Shown here piece by piece: positions 1-7,750 of a stretch of 19,996 nt of DNA. The stretch lies in contig CAMEPN010000003.1 in the NCBI GenBank assembly GCA_945931735.1, positions 1-19,996 of the forward strand, given 5' to 3'. The stretch's first letter is position 1; the number at the start of each line of letters is the position of its first letter. The notes beneath the pieces were generated by a model that did no database searches, was not told where the DNA came from, and saw only the letters and a list, made by a program, of their open reading frames with translations. The position numbers were made by a program, and so were the translations under genes. Source of the stretch: an uncultured Clostridia bacterium (lineage in GTDB: Bacteria > Bacillota > Clostridia > Oscillospirales > Ruminococcaceae).

Positions 1-378
1 CTCGTCGCTGCCGCCCAGCTTCTTCTCCTTGAGCTTCATGTCCTGTTTCAGCAGCTTAACGCGCTCCGCGTCGTTGTCCTCGCCGATAAGCGAGCGTATT
101 TCCTTAAACGCCACGACATCGCCCTTCAGGGCTCTTGCCATCAGCGCGCACGCGATAGCGGTCTGATTATCAATATCATCGGGGTCGACCCCCAGCTCGG
201 ATATCGCGTTCCATTGGTTTATATCCTGCACGGGCAGCGCGAGCAAGGATTTCATTGCCGCCTTGAGATTGCGCTTTCTGCGGCGCACCTCGCCGGATAT
301 TTTGCCGCCTTTTCTGCCGCTTTCTCTTGCTTCGCTCTCGCTTCGTTCGGAAAACGGTATCAGATTTTTCTCATTCAA
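1..378 (-). CDS. Phage KGG-motif basic protein at start of packaging region (partial, runs off left edge)
   Basis: An open frame of 126 codons reads leftward to the window edge without a stop. The chosen start is TTG at 378, preceded by AGGTGGTG four bases upstream; the nearby ATG at 374 is out of frame and hits a stop after four codons. The N-terminus reads NLIPFSERSESEARE then SGRKGGKISGEVRRRK, the lysine/arginine-rich KGG segment seen in small proteins just before terminase genes in Firmicutes phages. The rest is predicted mainly helical and charged. It could be a terminase small subunit or a DNA-binding companion of it; the sequence alone does not decide. It is the first gene after the probable late promoter and terminator, fitting a late packaging function. 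Confidence 0.65.
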   Translation of the reverse strand, partial: MNEKNLIPFSERSESEARESGRKGGKISGEVRRRKRNLKAAMKSLLALPVQDINQWNAISELGVDPDDIDNQTAIACALMARALKGDVVAFKEIRSLIGEDNDAERVKLLKQDMKLKEKKLGGSDE

Positions 379-400
379 GTATCACCACCTGCATTCGGGT

Positions 401-433
401 AAAACAGAAAAGCCCCGACGTTACATCGGAGCT
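401..433 (-). terminator. Rho-independent terminator in front of the late region
   Basis: Read on the minus strand, AGCTCCGATG (433-424), loop TAA, then CGTCGGGGCT (420-411) form a 10-bp stem with two G-U pairs, followed by TTTTCTGTTTT (410-400). It lies only about 15-20 bases after the expected start of the 457-486 promoter and before the 378 gene, so it would stop both the early operon and the late promoter unless antiterminated. Confidence 0.8.
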
Positions 434-456
434 CTCTGTACAATTTTCTAGCCTAT

Positions 457-486
457 ATTATAGCACAGTTCGTATGTGACATACAA
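457..486 (-). promoter_or_regulatory. Probable late promoter (leftward)
   Basis: On the minus strand the -10 box is TATAAT (462-457), with an 18-base spacer to a weak -35 TTGTAT (486-481). A perfect inverted repeat GTATG-TGA-CATAC (472-484) covers the spacer and the -35. A poor -35 next to a perfect -10 is typical of an activator-dependent promoter, and phased repeats abut its upstream side. No transcript data are available. Confidence 0.55.
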
Positions 487-545
487 GGACATTTTAGGAC
501 ATTTTAGGACATTTTAGGACATTTCAGGACATTGTAGGACGTCTT
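486..545. repeat. Six tandem 10-bp repeats (AGGACATTTT) abutting the late promoter
   Basis: Units start at 486, 496, 506 (identical), 516 (last base changed), 526 (ends ATTGT) and 536 (AGGACGTCTT, degenerate). The 10-bp period equals about one DNA helical turn, so every copy faces the same side. Units from 516 on, and the end of the 506 unit, overlap the last codons of the regulator gene whose stop is at 514-516; the rest lie between that stop and the -35 box. The likely role is a cooperative binding site for the late regulator. CRISPR is excluded because there are no spacers. Confidence 0.85.
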
Positions 546-930
546 GCACCTGCCGGAGAGCTTCTCCGTGTCGGCGGCACGCCTGCCGATAGCTGTAATG
601 AAGAATATAAGCGGCCTGTACCAGCGTATTTCCGTCCAGATACACCAGCTCCAGCAGCTCGGCGAGGTCACCGTCGATTTTGCCGAGAACGTCCTCGATC
701 TCCGCCTGAACCGCCGCCAGACGATCTATCTCGGCGTTTATTCGCTCCTCGTAGTGGATCAGCGCCACTGTGCCGTTACCGACTTTGTCGCGAACCCCGG
801 AGGAAGAACCCCCGGACGACTGCGACGGCGCAGATGTAATTCTGTCGAAAAGACGCGCCTTGCGTTCAAGCAGCCGATCTATCCGGCGATCGATACGACG
901 GTATCGGCCGAGAAATTCCTTTGCGTCCAC
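514..930 (-). CDS. DUF1492 / RinA-ArpU-like phage late transcription regulator
   Basis: The protein is 138 aa with a GTG start at 930 preceded by AAGGGGG eight bases upstream. The first ~75 residues are highly charged and helical (repeated R-x-I-D-R-x-I-D pattern, then a Ser/Gly-rich break). The C-terminal ~45 residues, from LLELVYLDGNTLVQAA to ACRRHGEALRQ, look like a sigma-70 region 4-type helix-turn-helix. This organisation, length and place (last early gene, just before the packaging genes) match the DUF1492/ArpU/RinA late regulators of Firmicutes phages. It likely acts on the promoter and repeats directly beyond its own stop codon. An antiterminator role is possible because a terminator follows that promoter. 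Assignment is by pattern recognition, not by a search. Confidence 0.72.
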   Translation of the reverse strand: MDAKEFLGRYRRIDRRIDRLLERKARLFDRITSAPSQSSGGSSSGVRDKVGNGTVALIHYEERINAEIDRLAAVQAEIEDVLGKIDGDLAELLELVYLDGNTLVQAAYILHYSYRQACRRHGEALRQVQDVLQCPEMS

Positions 931-960
931 CTATATGCCCCCTTGTATTGTTTTTGTGAG

Positions 961-1308
961 TTATACGTCCCGGTCCATCTTCGCGCCGCAATGGTCGCAA
1001 TACTTTGTCATTTTCCTGCCTGACGGCTCTTCCTTACATCGCGAACAATATGGATAATAGCCATCGCTGCATATTATCCAACGCCCATGCGCCACAGGCG
1101 CAACATCGGCGGCGGGTATCTTCTCGACCTTCGCCCTTTTTACTTCAAATCTGCATTTACGGGCGTCATCGCCGATTTTCTGAAATAACCGCGCTTCTGC
1201 CAGCATTGGTGTATCTTCCTTGATACCGAAAACAAACTTTTTCGTGACATTATTCCATATCCCGTATTTGTATCCATCTTTGCCGCGATAGTACTCAATT
1301 CTGTCCAT
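961..1308 (-). CDS. Small phage protein with C-terminal zinc ribbon
   Basis: The protein is 115 aa, with an ATG at 1308 behind GGAGGTG. Its C-terminal third carries YCSRCKEEP and then YCDHCGAKMDRD, a CxxC...CxxC zinc-ribbon arrangement preceded by HGRWIICSDGYYPYC. This ending is common in small proteins of Clostridial phages and mobile elements and has no assigned function. The N-terminal half (about residues 1-70) is charged and has the look of a small beta/alpha domain. It sits between the SNF2 helicase and the late regulator in the early operon. A nucleic-acid or protein-binding adaptor role is inference only. Confidence 0.68.
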   Translation of the reverse strand: MDRIEYYRGKDGYKYGIWNNVTKKFVFGIKEDTPMLAEARLFQKIGDDARKCRFEVKRAKVEKIPAADVAPVAHGRWIICSDGYYPYCSRCKEEPSGRKMTKYCDHCGAKMDRDV

Positions 1309-1323
1309 TATCGCACCTCCAAA

Positions 1324-1407
1324 TCATTTTTCGACCGATCCCGCTGTAAGCACAATCGCCCACAGCAGCCCGATCAGCATCGCAAGCAGCAATTCTATGT
1401 CAGTCAA
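1324..1407 (-). CDS. Candidate 27-residue single-pass membrane peptide
   Basis: A short frame fills the gap between the helicase stop and the next ribosome site. It starts at TTG 1407, overlapping the helicase stop by eight bases, and ends at TGA 1324-1326. The peptide starts MTDIELLLAMLIGLLWA and continues with IVLTAGSVEK, giving one hydrophobic helix of about 19 residues with a short acidic head and a charged tail. There is no close ribosome site (AAGGGGG lies ~15 bases away), so translation would depend on coupling to the helicase. An 18-residue version from an internal ATG is possible. It may simply be non-coding. Confidence 0.33.
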   Translation of the reverse strand: MTDIELLLAMLIGLLWAIVLTAGSVEK

Positions 1408-2788
1408 CCGCGTGCTTTGCGCCCCCTTTGATCGCCTTTATCCTAACTTTCAGGGCCTCCAGCAGCGCGTTCTGAACGTCCTGCTTTCCCGCAAGGGCGG
1501 CAGCGACATCCTCGTCCCGTGTCTCCTGCGTTATCAGCCGATGAACGATAACCGGCTCGGTCTGTCCCTGCCTGTGCAGGCGCTTGTTCGCCTGTTCGTA
1601 AAGCTCAAGGCTCCAGTTCAGCCCGAACCAGATGATATGGTGGCCGCCTGCCTGAAGGTTCAGCCCGTAGCCCGCCGAAGCCGGGTGCGCGAGAAGCAGG
1701 TCGATTTTTCCCGCGTTCCAGTCCGCCTGATCCCGATCCGTCCGAAGCTCCCGTATAACCAGCGGCGACTTCTCGAAGTACCGCAGGATCCGTTCAAGGT
1801 CGTGCCGGAAGTTGTAAAACACAAGCGCGTGCTGACCGTTCAGACCCTCGACCAGCTCGGCAAGCCTGTCCAGCTTCTCGGTATGTATCTCAACCGGGAC
1901 CTTGTTCTCGTCGTAAACCGCCCCGTTCGCAAACTGCATAAGCTTTCCCGAAAGCACCGCCGCCGTTCCCGCGTCAAGCGTATTCTCGTCAAGCTCCAGC
2001 AGCATCTCCCGCTCAAAATCCTCGTACTGCTTCTTGGTGTGCCTGTTCATGTATACCGGAACGTCCACCACCGTGCATTCCGGCAGCTGTAAATAATCCT
2101 CGGCCTTCATGCTTATGCAGATATCGCTTATGGCGGTCTTGATGGCCGCTTCTGCGTCCGGCTTCATCTCGTAGGTCGAGAAGTGGCCGCCGTGGGTGTT
2201 GCAGTTGCAGTATTTTGTGCGGAAATGCGTGATACGCTTCCCCAGACGCACGCCCTCGTCCAGCAGATATATCTGCGCCCAGAGGTCTATCAGACCGTTG
2301 CTCGCCGGTGTGCCGGTCAGACCTACCAGTCGGCTGATGTGCGGTCGAACGTAACACAGGCTCTTGAACCGCTGCGCCTTGCTGCTCTTGAAGCTCGACA
2401 GCTCGTCAATCACCACCATGTCGAACCGCCATGCATTACGGTCGTAATCCACCAGCCACGGAACGTTTTCCCGATTGATGACGTAAATATCGGCGGGAGT
2501 GTTCAGCGCCCGTATACGCTGCGTCAGCGTTCCGAGGATCCTCGACACCCGCAGGTGCTTCAGGTGCTCCCACTTCTGCGCCTCGTTCGTCCAGGTTGAT
2601 TCCGCGACCTTTTTGGGGGCAATTACTAAAACCTTGCCGACCTCGAAGCGGTTGTAAATCAGCTCGTTTACCGCCGTCAGCGTGATAACGGTCTTTCCCA
2701 GACCCATATCGAGGAACAGCCCCAGATACCTGTCGGAGATTATGCGGTCAATGCAGTACTGCTGATAGCCGTGCGGTGTGAAGTTCAT
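1400..2788 (-). CDS. SNF2-family DEAD-like helicase/ATPase of phage replication module
   Basis: The protein is 462 aa, a short form of the SNF2 family common in Firmicutes phages. Visible motifs: Q-type FTPHGYQQ near residue 4; Walker A DMGLGKT (27-33); VLVIAPKK (54-60); Walker B DELS (128-131, in place of DEAH); LTGTPASN (motif III) near 177; and in the second RecA domain LNLQAGG and QANKRLHRQGQ (motifs V and VI) near 375-410. It probably moves on or remodels duplex DNA by ATP hydrolysis during phage replication or recombination. Its ATG overlaps the stop of the VRR-NUC gene (ATGA), so the two are translationally coupled and likely act together, as the same pair does in related phages. Confidence 0.9.
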   Translation of the reverse strand: MNFTPHGYQQYCIDRIISDRYLGLFLDMGLGKTVITLTAVNELIYNRFEVGKVLVIAPKKVAESTWTNEAQKWEHLKHLRVSRILGTLTQRIRALNTPADIYVINRENVPWLVDYDRNAWRFDMVVIDELSSFKSSKAQRFKSLCYVRPHISRLVGLTGTPASNGLIDLWAQIYLLDEGVRLGKRITHFRTKYCNCNTHGGHFSTYEMKPDAEAAIKTAISDICISMKAEDYLQLPECTVVDVPVYMNRHTKKQYEDFEREMLLELDENTLDAGTAAVLSGKLMQFANGAVYDENKVPVEIHTEKLDRLAELVEGLNGQHALVFYNFRHDLERILRYFEKSPLVIRELRTDRDQADWNAGKIDLLLAHPASAGYGLNLQAGGHHIIWFGLNWSLELYEQANKRLHRQGQTEPVIVHRLITQETRDEDVAAALAGKQDVQNALLEALKVRIKAIKGGAKHAVD

Positions 2789-3081
2789 TCATTCATCAGC
2801 TCCCTAAGATTGTCTAGATAATGCGCGACTTGTTCTCTGCCGGTCAGTATCAGCACCGTAACGCCAAGCTCCTGCATCTTGTATATTCTCCGCAGCTGCT
2901 GCCTGCTCGCGATATTGCCCTCCGCTTTCAGCTCCACAAAATGCACCGTGCCTCCCGGGAGCATTACGATCCTGTCCGGCACGCCCGCCATTCCCGGGGA
3001 TATAAACTTGAACGTCATGCCGCCGAGGGCTTTCACCCCGGTCGCAAGCTGCCGTTCGATTCTGCTTTCCTTGCTTCCCAT
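2785..3081 (-). CDS. VRR-NUC domain nuclease
   Basis: The protein is 98 aa, the usual size of a stand-alone VRR-NUC. The ATG at 3081 follows CAGGAGG seven bases upstream. The catalytic core is visible: E9, then GVPDRIVMLPGG with D36, then HFVELKAEG with E50 and K52, and Q61/Q62 after it, i.e. the PD-(D/E)xK fold. Members cut branched or single-strand-containing DNA and in phages are thought to process replication or recombination intermediates. It is coupled to the SNF2 helicase by a 4-base overlap. Upstream it is separated from the primase gene by the AT-rich, repeat-bearing region, so it is the first gene after the probable origin. Confidence 0.9.
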   Translation of the reverse strand: MGSKESRIERQLATGVKALGGMTFKFISPGMAGVPDRIVMLPGGTVHFVELKAEGNIASRQQLRRIYKMQELGVTVLILTGREQVAHYLDNLRELMNE

Positions 3082-3106
3082 TCTGTCCTCCTGTCTGGGC
3101 TATTCC

Positions 3107-3139
3107 CGCGCGTGCGTATACACGCGCGCACGCGTATAC
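3107..3139. repeat. GC-alternating inverted repeat and GCGTATAC direct repeats
   Basis: CGCGCGTG (3107-3114) and CACGCGCG (3121-3128) form an 8-bp inverted repeat around CGTATA. GCGTATAC occurs at 3114-3121 and again at 3132-3139, 18 bp apart. The whole stretch is almost pure alternating purine/pyrimidine, a Z-DNA-prone pattern. It lies in the leader of the VRR-NUC gene and at the right edge of the AT-rich origin candidate. It could be an operator or part of the origin; no function is shown. Confidence 0.6.
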
Positions 3140-3199
3140 CCTACGCGTTTAGGCGTATTAGGTATATTATATATTGTCTATCTATCTATTTTTATATTA

Positions 3200-3363
3200 T
3201 ATATAGAAAGAATGTTTACATTGTATACAAATAGCGCTGATGTATATTGATAATGCGGTTTTTGCCGTAAACTTTCGCGTAAACATTGCGTAAACAACGT
3301 AAACATTGTTTGTAAACATCTTTTTGCCAAAAACACGATTGTTTACGCATAAATGTTTACGCA
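3200..3363. other. Putative phage replication origin with GTAAAC iterons
   Basis: The 282-base gap between the primase/helicase stop and the VRR-NUC start holds no gene. GTAAAC occurs directly at 3267, 3279, 3290, 3299 and 3312, and inverted (GTTTAC) at 3214, 3341 and 3355, eight copies in about 150 bp. Most share the wider form CGTAAACA, and spacings are 9 to 14 bases, near one helical turn. Next to them, about 3151-3215, is an AT-rich stretch with several TATAT runs that could melt easily. Iterons, an AT-rich element, and a neighbouring primase/helicase are the classic origin layout. The alternative is a regulatory region for the VRR-NUC/helicase genes. Confidence 0.62.
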
Positions 3364-5751
3364 TTAGCGCTTGACGTAAGCCCTCTGTGAACCATATTCG
3401 CCGCCCATTCTCACAGGCGAAGCCGACCTTTCCCAGCCCGGCAAAGACGCCAGTACGCCGTTTATCTCCGCTGCGTCGGACTTCCTGAATGTCTTAATAT
3501 CGCCGCCCATTGCCTCACACCATATCTCCAGCGCGCAGACTCTTGTCCGCTCCACGAGGGAATCCGGGGATATCCTCTCGAACTCACCGCTCCAGAACAT
3601 ACGCCGCTGCGCTATATTCCGCTTGCCCCAGTCCGCAGGCACTTTGCGCTCCAGAAACTCGCGAATAATGCCCTCTTTGGCGCTGTGTTCCGAATGCCGT
3701 TCCTGCACCTTCAGCGATATCTCTGCTGCCTCGCCGTCCAGATACAGCTTCTCGCCGCTTTTCCAAGCAAGCAGCGCCTCCGCCCATATCTGCGGAGCTT
3801 CCCCCGCGAGTTCGGTGAACACGTTTTTAGTCGGCTGATTTACAGCGCAGTCAATTGGCCAGAAACGGCGGTTTCCGGTCTTATCGCGCAGAAACTCCGC
3901 TTCATTGGTCGTACCGAAGAACACGCAGCGCCGCGGGTACTCCCCCGTGCGCCTGCCGTAAGGCTCGCGGAAGATATCCGCCAGCTTTGACAGAAACTGC
4001 TTTACCACGTTCATTTCCGCCTTTGAAAGCCCCGTAAGCTCGCCCAGCTCCAGTATCCACGAGCCCTGTATCAGCTCATACGCTTCCTTGCCCTCGAAGC
4101 TGTCAAGGCTGTCATTGAACCAATCACCGCCCATTATGCGCAGCAGCGTTGATTTACCGATACCCTGCGGCCCGACGAGGATAGGCATGGTATCGTACTT
4201 AATGCCCGGCTGCATGGCGCGGGCAACTGCTGCCGTGAACGACTTCCGCGCCGCCGCCCGAACGTACTCCGTGTCCTCCGCGCCGAGGTAATCAATGAAC
4301 AGCCTGTCCAGCCGAGGAACGCCGTCCCACTCCGGCAGCGCGTTCAGAAAATCCCGCACCACGTTCACCGTGTGCTTGTGGCACACGAGCGAGCAGGCGT
4401 CGAATATCTTGTTCACTCCGGTGATACCGTGCGCTTTCTCAAGATAATGGCGGATCCCCGCGTCGTCGTTGTCCGTCCACGCTCTGATCTCAGGGCGGCT
4501 ATCCCACGGAACAGCACCGACTACCTGCACGCGGTTACTGAACTCGTCAAAGCGCATTCTGCCCCTCAATAGCGGGTCGTTCTCGAGAATGATAATTATG
4601 TTGTCGGTGGTCTTTTTCGGCTGTCCTGTGGTCGCTGAGACGTCAAGCAGCGCGATCCAGTTTGCGTTGTCCTCGACAGCGTTCTCGCCGAAAACCGTGA
4701 TCGCCTTTTCGTATTTTTCGGTGTTAAGCAGCGAGCAGACAGCCGGATCCGACACGGCAAATTCGCACATTGCCGTGAAGCTCGGCAGACGGTTCACAGG
4801 TGTATCGGGCGCGGCTTCCTCGTCCTTTTCGCCGAACAGGTGCAGCCGCACAAGGTCGAACGCGTTGCACAGCTTCCCGCCGGCGGGGTCGGTGGCATGG
4901 TGGGAATAAAGGTACTTTCCGCCCTCGTATACCACCGCGCCGCCGGTCGTAGAGCCGCCCGAAAACGTGTATCGGTCAGCCTCGCCGCAGGGGATATACA
5001 CCCCGTCCAGCAGCTCGTTGATAACGCGGTAAACGTCATATGTGCGGCAAAATGCGCCCACTATTCCGGATTTTCCCGTCGGATCTGCCTGCTTCGCTCC
5101 GCGCGGGATTTTCGGCGCCGATACGCCTTTCCACTCTGAAACGTCCCGCCAGTCATTGTACAGACCCAGCATACCGTCGGCGTCAAGAAACGGCTTGTCC
5201 TCGCAGGCATAGACGTATACGCTGTCGGCGGAGCAGCTCGGCCAGTACATCAGCCGGGACGCCTCGAACGTGGACGGGTCACACATCTCCATACCGACAT
5301 ACTCCGCCAGCTTGCGCGCGATCGGCTCGTACTCATCGGCGGTGCAGGTTCGGCTCAACGGCACGAGAAGCCGCAGTCGGGGCGCGGCAGGGCTATGCTT
5401 GCGCGTGCTGTAAACGCAGTACCCGAAGCCCAGACCGCTTATCTTACGCAGCACGTCGTCCGCTGCGCCCGCGGGAATAGTGTCAAGGTCGAGTGCGATG
5501 ATGTCGCGCCCCTCAACAGCCGTCGCCTTGCGCTGCTTTCCGTTCAACGTTCCGCCGACAAAGCCGCCGACGTCCTTCAGCTCGTCCTGCTTTGCTTTCG
5601 GCAGTCGCAGGAAGTCCGCCAGCACTTCTGTCGTCCGCTGCGGGGTGCGGAGCTTCTCGCAAAGCTCCGACCACATCAGCTGCTGCCGCGTCCATACGAC
5701 AGCCTTGCGGCTCGCGCCGGTCGATATATTTAAAAGCCTATCATTATGCAA
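3364..5751 (-). CDS. Primase-polymerase/VirE-type D5-like helicase fusion
   Basis: The protein is 795 aa from a TTG at 5751, chosen because AAAAAGGAG lies ~10 bases upstream and PolA stops 7 bases before it. An upstream ATG at 5808 would overlap polA by 50 bases and adds a non-conserved leader. Near residues 83-92 is IIALDLDT and near 113-128 STRKHSPAAPRLRLLVPL, the acidic and S/T-R-x-H motifs of archaeo-eukaryotic (prim-pol) primases. A VirE-like P-loop ATPase follows: Walker A GPQGIGKST (~525), Walker B WILELGEL (~564), then FREPYGRR and FFGTTNEAEFLRDKTGNRRFWP, the sensor/arginine-finger segment typical of the family. It should prime and unwind phage DNA, probably at the iteron region just past its stop codon. 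Confidence 0.88.
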   Translation of the reverse strand: MHNDRLLNISTGASRKAVVWTRQQLMWSELCEKLRTPQRTTEVLADFLRLPKAKQDELKDVGGFVGGTLNGKQRKATAVEGRDIIALDLDTIPAGAADDVLRKISGLGFGYCVYSTRKHSPAAPRLRLLVPLSRTCTADEYEPIARKLAEYVGMEMCDPSTFEASRLMYWPSCSADSVYVYACEDKPFLDADGMLGLYNDWRDVSEWKGVSAPKIPRGAKQADPTGKSGIVGAFCRTYDVYRVINELLDGVYIPCGEADRYTFSGGSTTGGAVVYEGGKYLYSHHATDPAGGKLCNAFDLVRLHLFGEKDEEAAPDTPVNRLPSFTAMCEFAVSDPAVCSLLNTEKYEKAITVFGENAVEDNANWIALLDVSATTGQPKKTTDNIIIILENDPLLRGRMRFDEFSNRVQVVGAVPWDSRPEIRAWTDNDDAGIRHYLEKAHGITGVNKIFDACSLVCHKHTVNVVRDFLNALPEWDGVPRLDRLFIDYLGAEDTEYVRAAARKSFTAAVARAMQPGIKYDTMPILVGPQGIGKSTLLRIMGGDWFNDSLDSFEGKEAYELIQGSWILELGELTGLSKAEMNVVKQFLSKLADIFREPYGRRTGEYPRRCVFFGTTNEAEFLRDKTGNRRFWPIDCAVNQPTKNVFTELAGEAPQIWAEALLAWKSGEKLYLDGEAAEISLKVQERHSEHSAKEGIIREFLERKVPADWGKRNIAQRRMFWSGEFERISPDSLVERTRVCALEIWCEAMGGDIKTFRKSDAAEINGVLASLPGWERSASPVRMGGEYGSQRAYVKR

Positions 5752-5758
5752 GGCTATC

Positions 5759-7750
5759 TCACTCCTTTTTGTAGTAATCTCCCACGAAGCCGTCGGCGTT
5801 GAGCACAAGCCCCGCCGCCCAAGGAATGGGCTGCTTCATCAGCGCGCAGAGGACTTCTAGGTCGGCGCGTTCGGCGGGACAGTCAACGACAGCTTCGTCG
5901 TGTATGTGCATGACCGTCTGAAAGCCCGCGTTCTCGATCCGCTCCAGCGTTACCGCAAGGCAGTCCCGCGCGATCGCCTGAACGATGTTCTCGGTGAGCT
6001 TGCCGCCGTAGGTTTCCTCATCGCACCACGCTTTACCTTTTTGGCGTTTGAATGCAACTGACGGCTCGCCAAACCGATTAGTTACTATTGACGGCTGGGG
6101 ATAAAACAATTTTCGTCCACTCGGCAGCTGAGCTGTAAGGAAATCCAGCCCATTGCCGACATCGCATTCTCTTGCGAGAATAAGACCCTGGACACCTACA
6201 GGAACGCAATCTTGGACAGCGGTAAGCGCCGCCCCATTAATTTTATACCACAGGTCTTTTATTCGCGGATTTGCCTGCCGCCAACGAAAAACGATGTCGC
6301 TTAGCTCTTCGTCCGAAAGCCCCATCTTATCAGCGCCGATTTTCTTTAATGCCGGAACACCGCCCTGATATCCTAAAGCCAGCTCCGCCACCTTGCCCTT
6401 TGCCCGAAGCGCGTACTCGGGGTTGCCCTTTTTTATGCGCTCTATCGGAACATGGAACATCTGCGACGCAGACGCCTCATATATCTTGCCGTGGGTAGCG
6501 AATACCTCCTGCCGCCAGCTCTCTCCGGCAAGCCATGAGATAACACGGGCTTCAATAGCGGAAAAGTCGGCTACAACAAATTTATTACCTGCTGACGGAA
6601 TAAAAGTTGTTCTTATCAGTGTGGAAAGTAAATCAGGCACGCTGCCGTAAAGGTATTTGATCATGAAACTATCGCGCTTTTGCACAAGCTCTCTGGCAAG
6701 GTCTAGATTTATATGTTCAAATACGGGTCTGGGAAGATTATGCACCTGAACAAGACGCCCCGCCCAGCGCCCTGTGCGACAAGCTCCGTAGAACTGTATC
6801 AGCCCCCGTGCCCTGCCATCGGCACATATCGCGCTTGACATAGCTTTGTATTTTGATACAGATGTTTTCCCTAGTTCCTGTCTTATCTCCAACACGCGCC
6901 TAGCCTTTGAAACAGGAAGCTTTTTTATCAAGTCAGATACGGTCTGTTTGTTCAGGCTGGGAACCTCGTCGTCTGTTTCGTCTTCCAACCATTCTTTGAG
7001 CTGAGTTATTGACTTAGGATTATTGATCCCTGTCAGTTGCGCGGCTTCTTCCATAAGCGTCGCCGTTATCTGCTCGGAGCATTCAATGGCGCCGTTCATC
7101 AGCTCGGTGTCCAGACGGACGCCGTATGCGTTGATACGCTGATCGAGCTCCCATTGCCTCTGTATATCATCGGGAACGGGAAAGCCCGACAGCCTGCGAT
7201 CTACCGTCATTTCTGTTTCAACATCGCGGCAGCAATACTGCTTGAACAGCTCCCAGCGCTCGTGCGAGTGCTGCGGAAGATTACGTGTTCTCATGCCGTT
7301 CGCGCGGGTCGGGCTGCATGGTTTGCAAAAGTAGTTTATCAGCGCGGTGCCGACGCTCATTTTCTTCTTGTCGGAAGGAAGCCCAAGCGCCTCGCCTATC
7401 GCCGCCAGCCCCGCAGGATAACCGAGATAAAGCCCGTGGAGCTGAGTACAGCGCCACTGCGAAAGCCATGCTATATAGTCACGCTTGCCGAGATATTTTG
7501 ATAAGCAGTACCACTCAAATGCGGCGTTGTAGGCGTGCTTGATAACATTCGGGTCAACCAGCGCGGATATAATGCGCGGCGGTAATTTTTCTTGGGTCAG
7601 GTCGACAATGCGTACCGGTTCTCCGTTGAAACTGAACGCGAACAGCAGTATCTCGAAGTCCGGGGACTGCACATATTTGTACAGCCCCGATTTCTTTATG
7701 TCAACGGACGAATAGGTTTCGATGTCGATCGACAGATGATCAATTGCCAT
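5759..7750 (-). CDS. Family A DNA polymerase with 3'-5' exonuclease domain
   Basis: The protein is 663 aa, the typical size for phage PolA enzymes without a 5' nuclease. The N-terminal DnaQ-like exonuclease starts at SIDIETYS (D9, E11), with a YCCRDVETE segment near 190. Polymerase motif A is VADFSAIEARV (catalytic D395), motif B is RAKGKVAELALGYQGG (~447-462) and motif C is MHIHDEAVVD (~613-620). All catalytic acids are present, so it should be active in phage replication. The ATG at 7750 overlaps the DUF2815 stop by 11 bases and has a weak ribosome site, suggesting coupling. The order SSB-like, PolA, primase/helicase is the standard replication module of Firmicutes siphoviruses. Confidence 0.95.
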   Translation of the reverse strand: MAIDHLSIDIETYSSVDIKKSGLYKYVQSPDFEILLFAFSFNGEPVRIVDLTQEKLPPRIISALVDPNVIKHAYNAAFEWYCLSKYLGKRDYIAWLSQWRCTQLHGLYLGYPAGLAAIGEALGLPSDKKKMSVGTALINYFCKPCSPTRANGMRTRNLPQHSHERWELFKQYCCRDVETEMTVDRRLSGFPVPDDIQRQWELDQRINAYGVRLDTELMNGAIECSEQITATLMEEAAQLTGINNPKSITQLKEWLEDETDDEVPSLNKQTVSDLIKKLPVSKARRVLEIRQELGKTSVSKYKAMSSAICADGRARGLIQFYGACRTGRWAGRLVQVHNLPRPVFEHINLDLARELVQKRDSFMIKYLYGSVPDLLSTLIRTTFIPSAGNKFVVADFSAIEARVISWLAGESWRQEVFATHGKIYEASASQMFHVPIERIKKGNPEYALRAKGKVAELALGYQGGVPALKKIGADKMGLSDEELSDIVFRWRQANPRIKDLWYKINGAALTAVQDCVPVGVQGLILARECDVGNGLDFLTAQLPSGRKLFYPQPSIVTNRFGEPSVAFKRQKGKAWCDEETYGGKLTENIVQAIARDCLAVTLERIENAGFQTVMHIHDEAVVDCPAERADLEVLCALMKQPIPWAAGLVLNADGFVGDYYKKE

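Noticed and set aside
486..545. Tandem repeats as a CRISPR array
   Set aside because: Units are 10 bp with no spacers; they overlap a gene end and a promoter.
1397..2092. Long rightward open frame opposite the SNF2 helicase
   Set aside because: Arg/Leu/Val-rich antisense shadow in GC-rich DNA; the opposite strand has all helicase motifs.
5752..5808. Upstream ATG start for the primase/helicase
   Set aside because: Would overlap polA by 50 bases without a ribosome site; the TTG at 5751 has a strong one.
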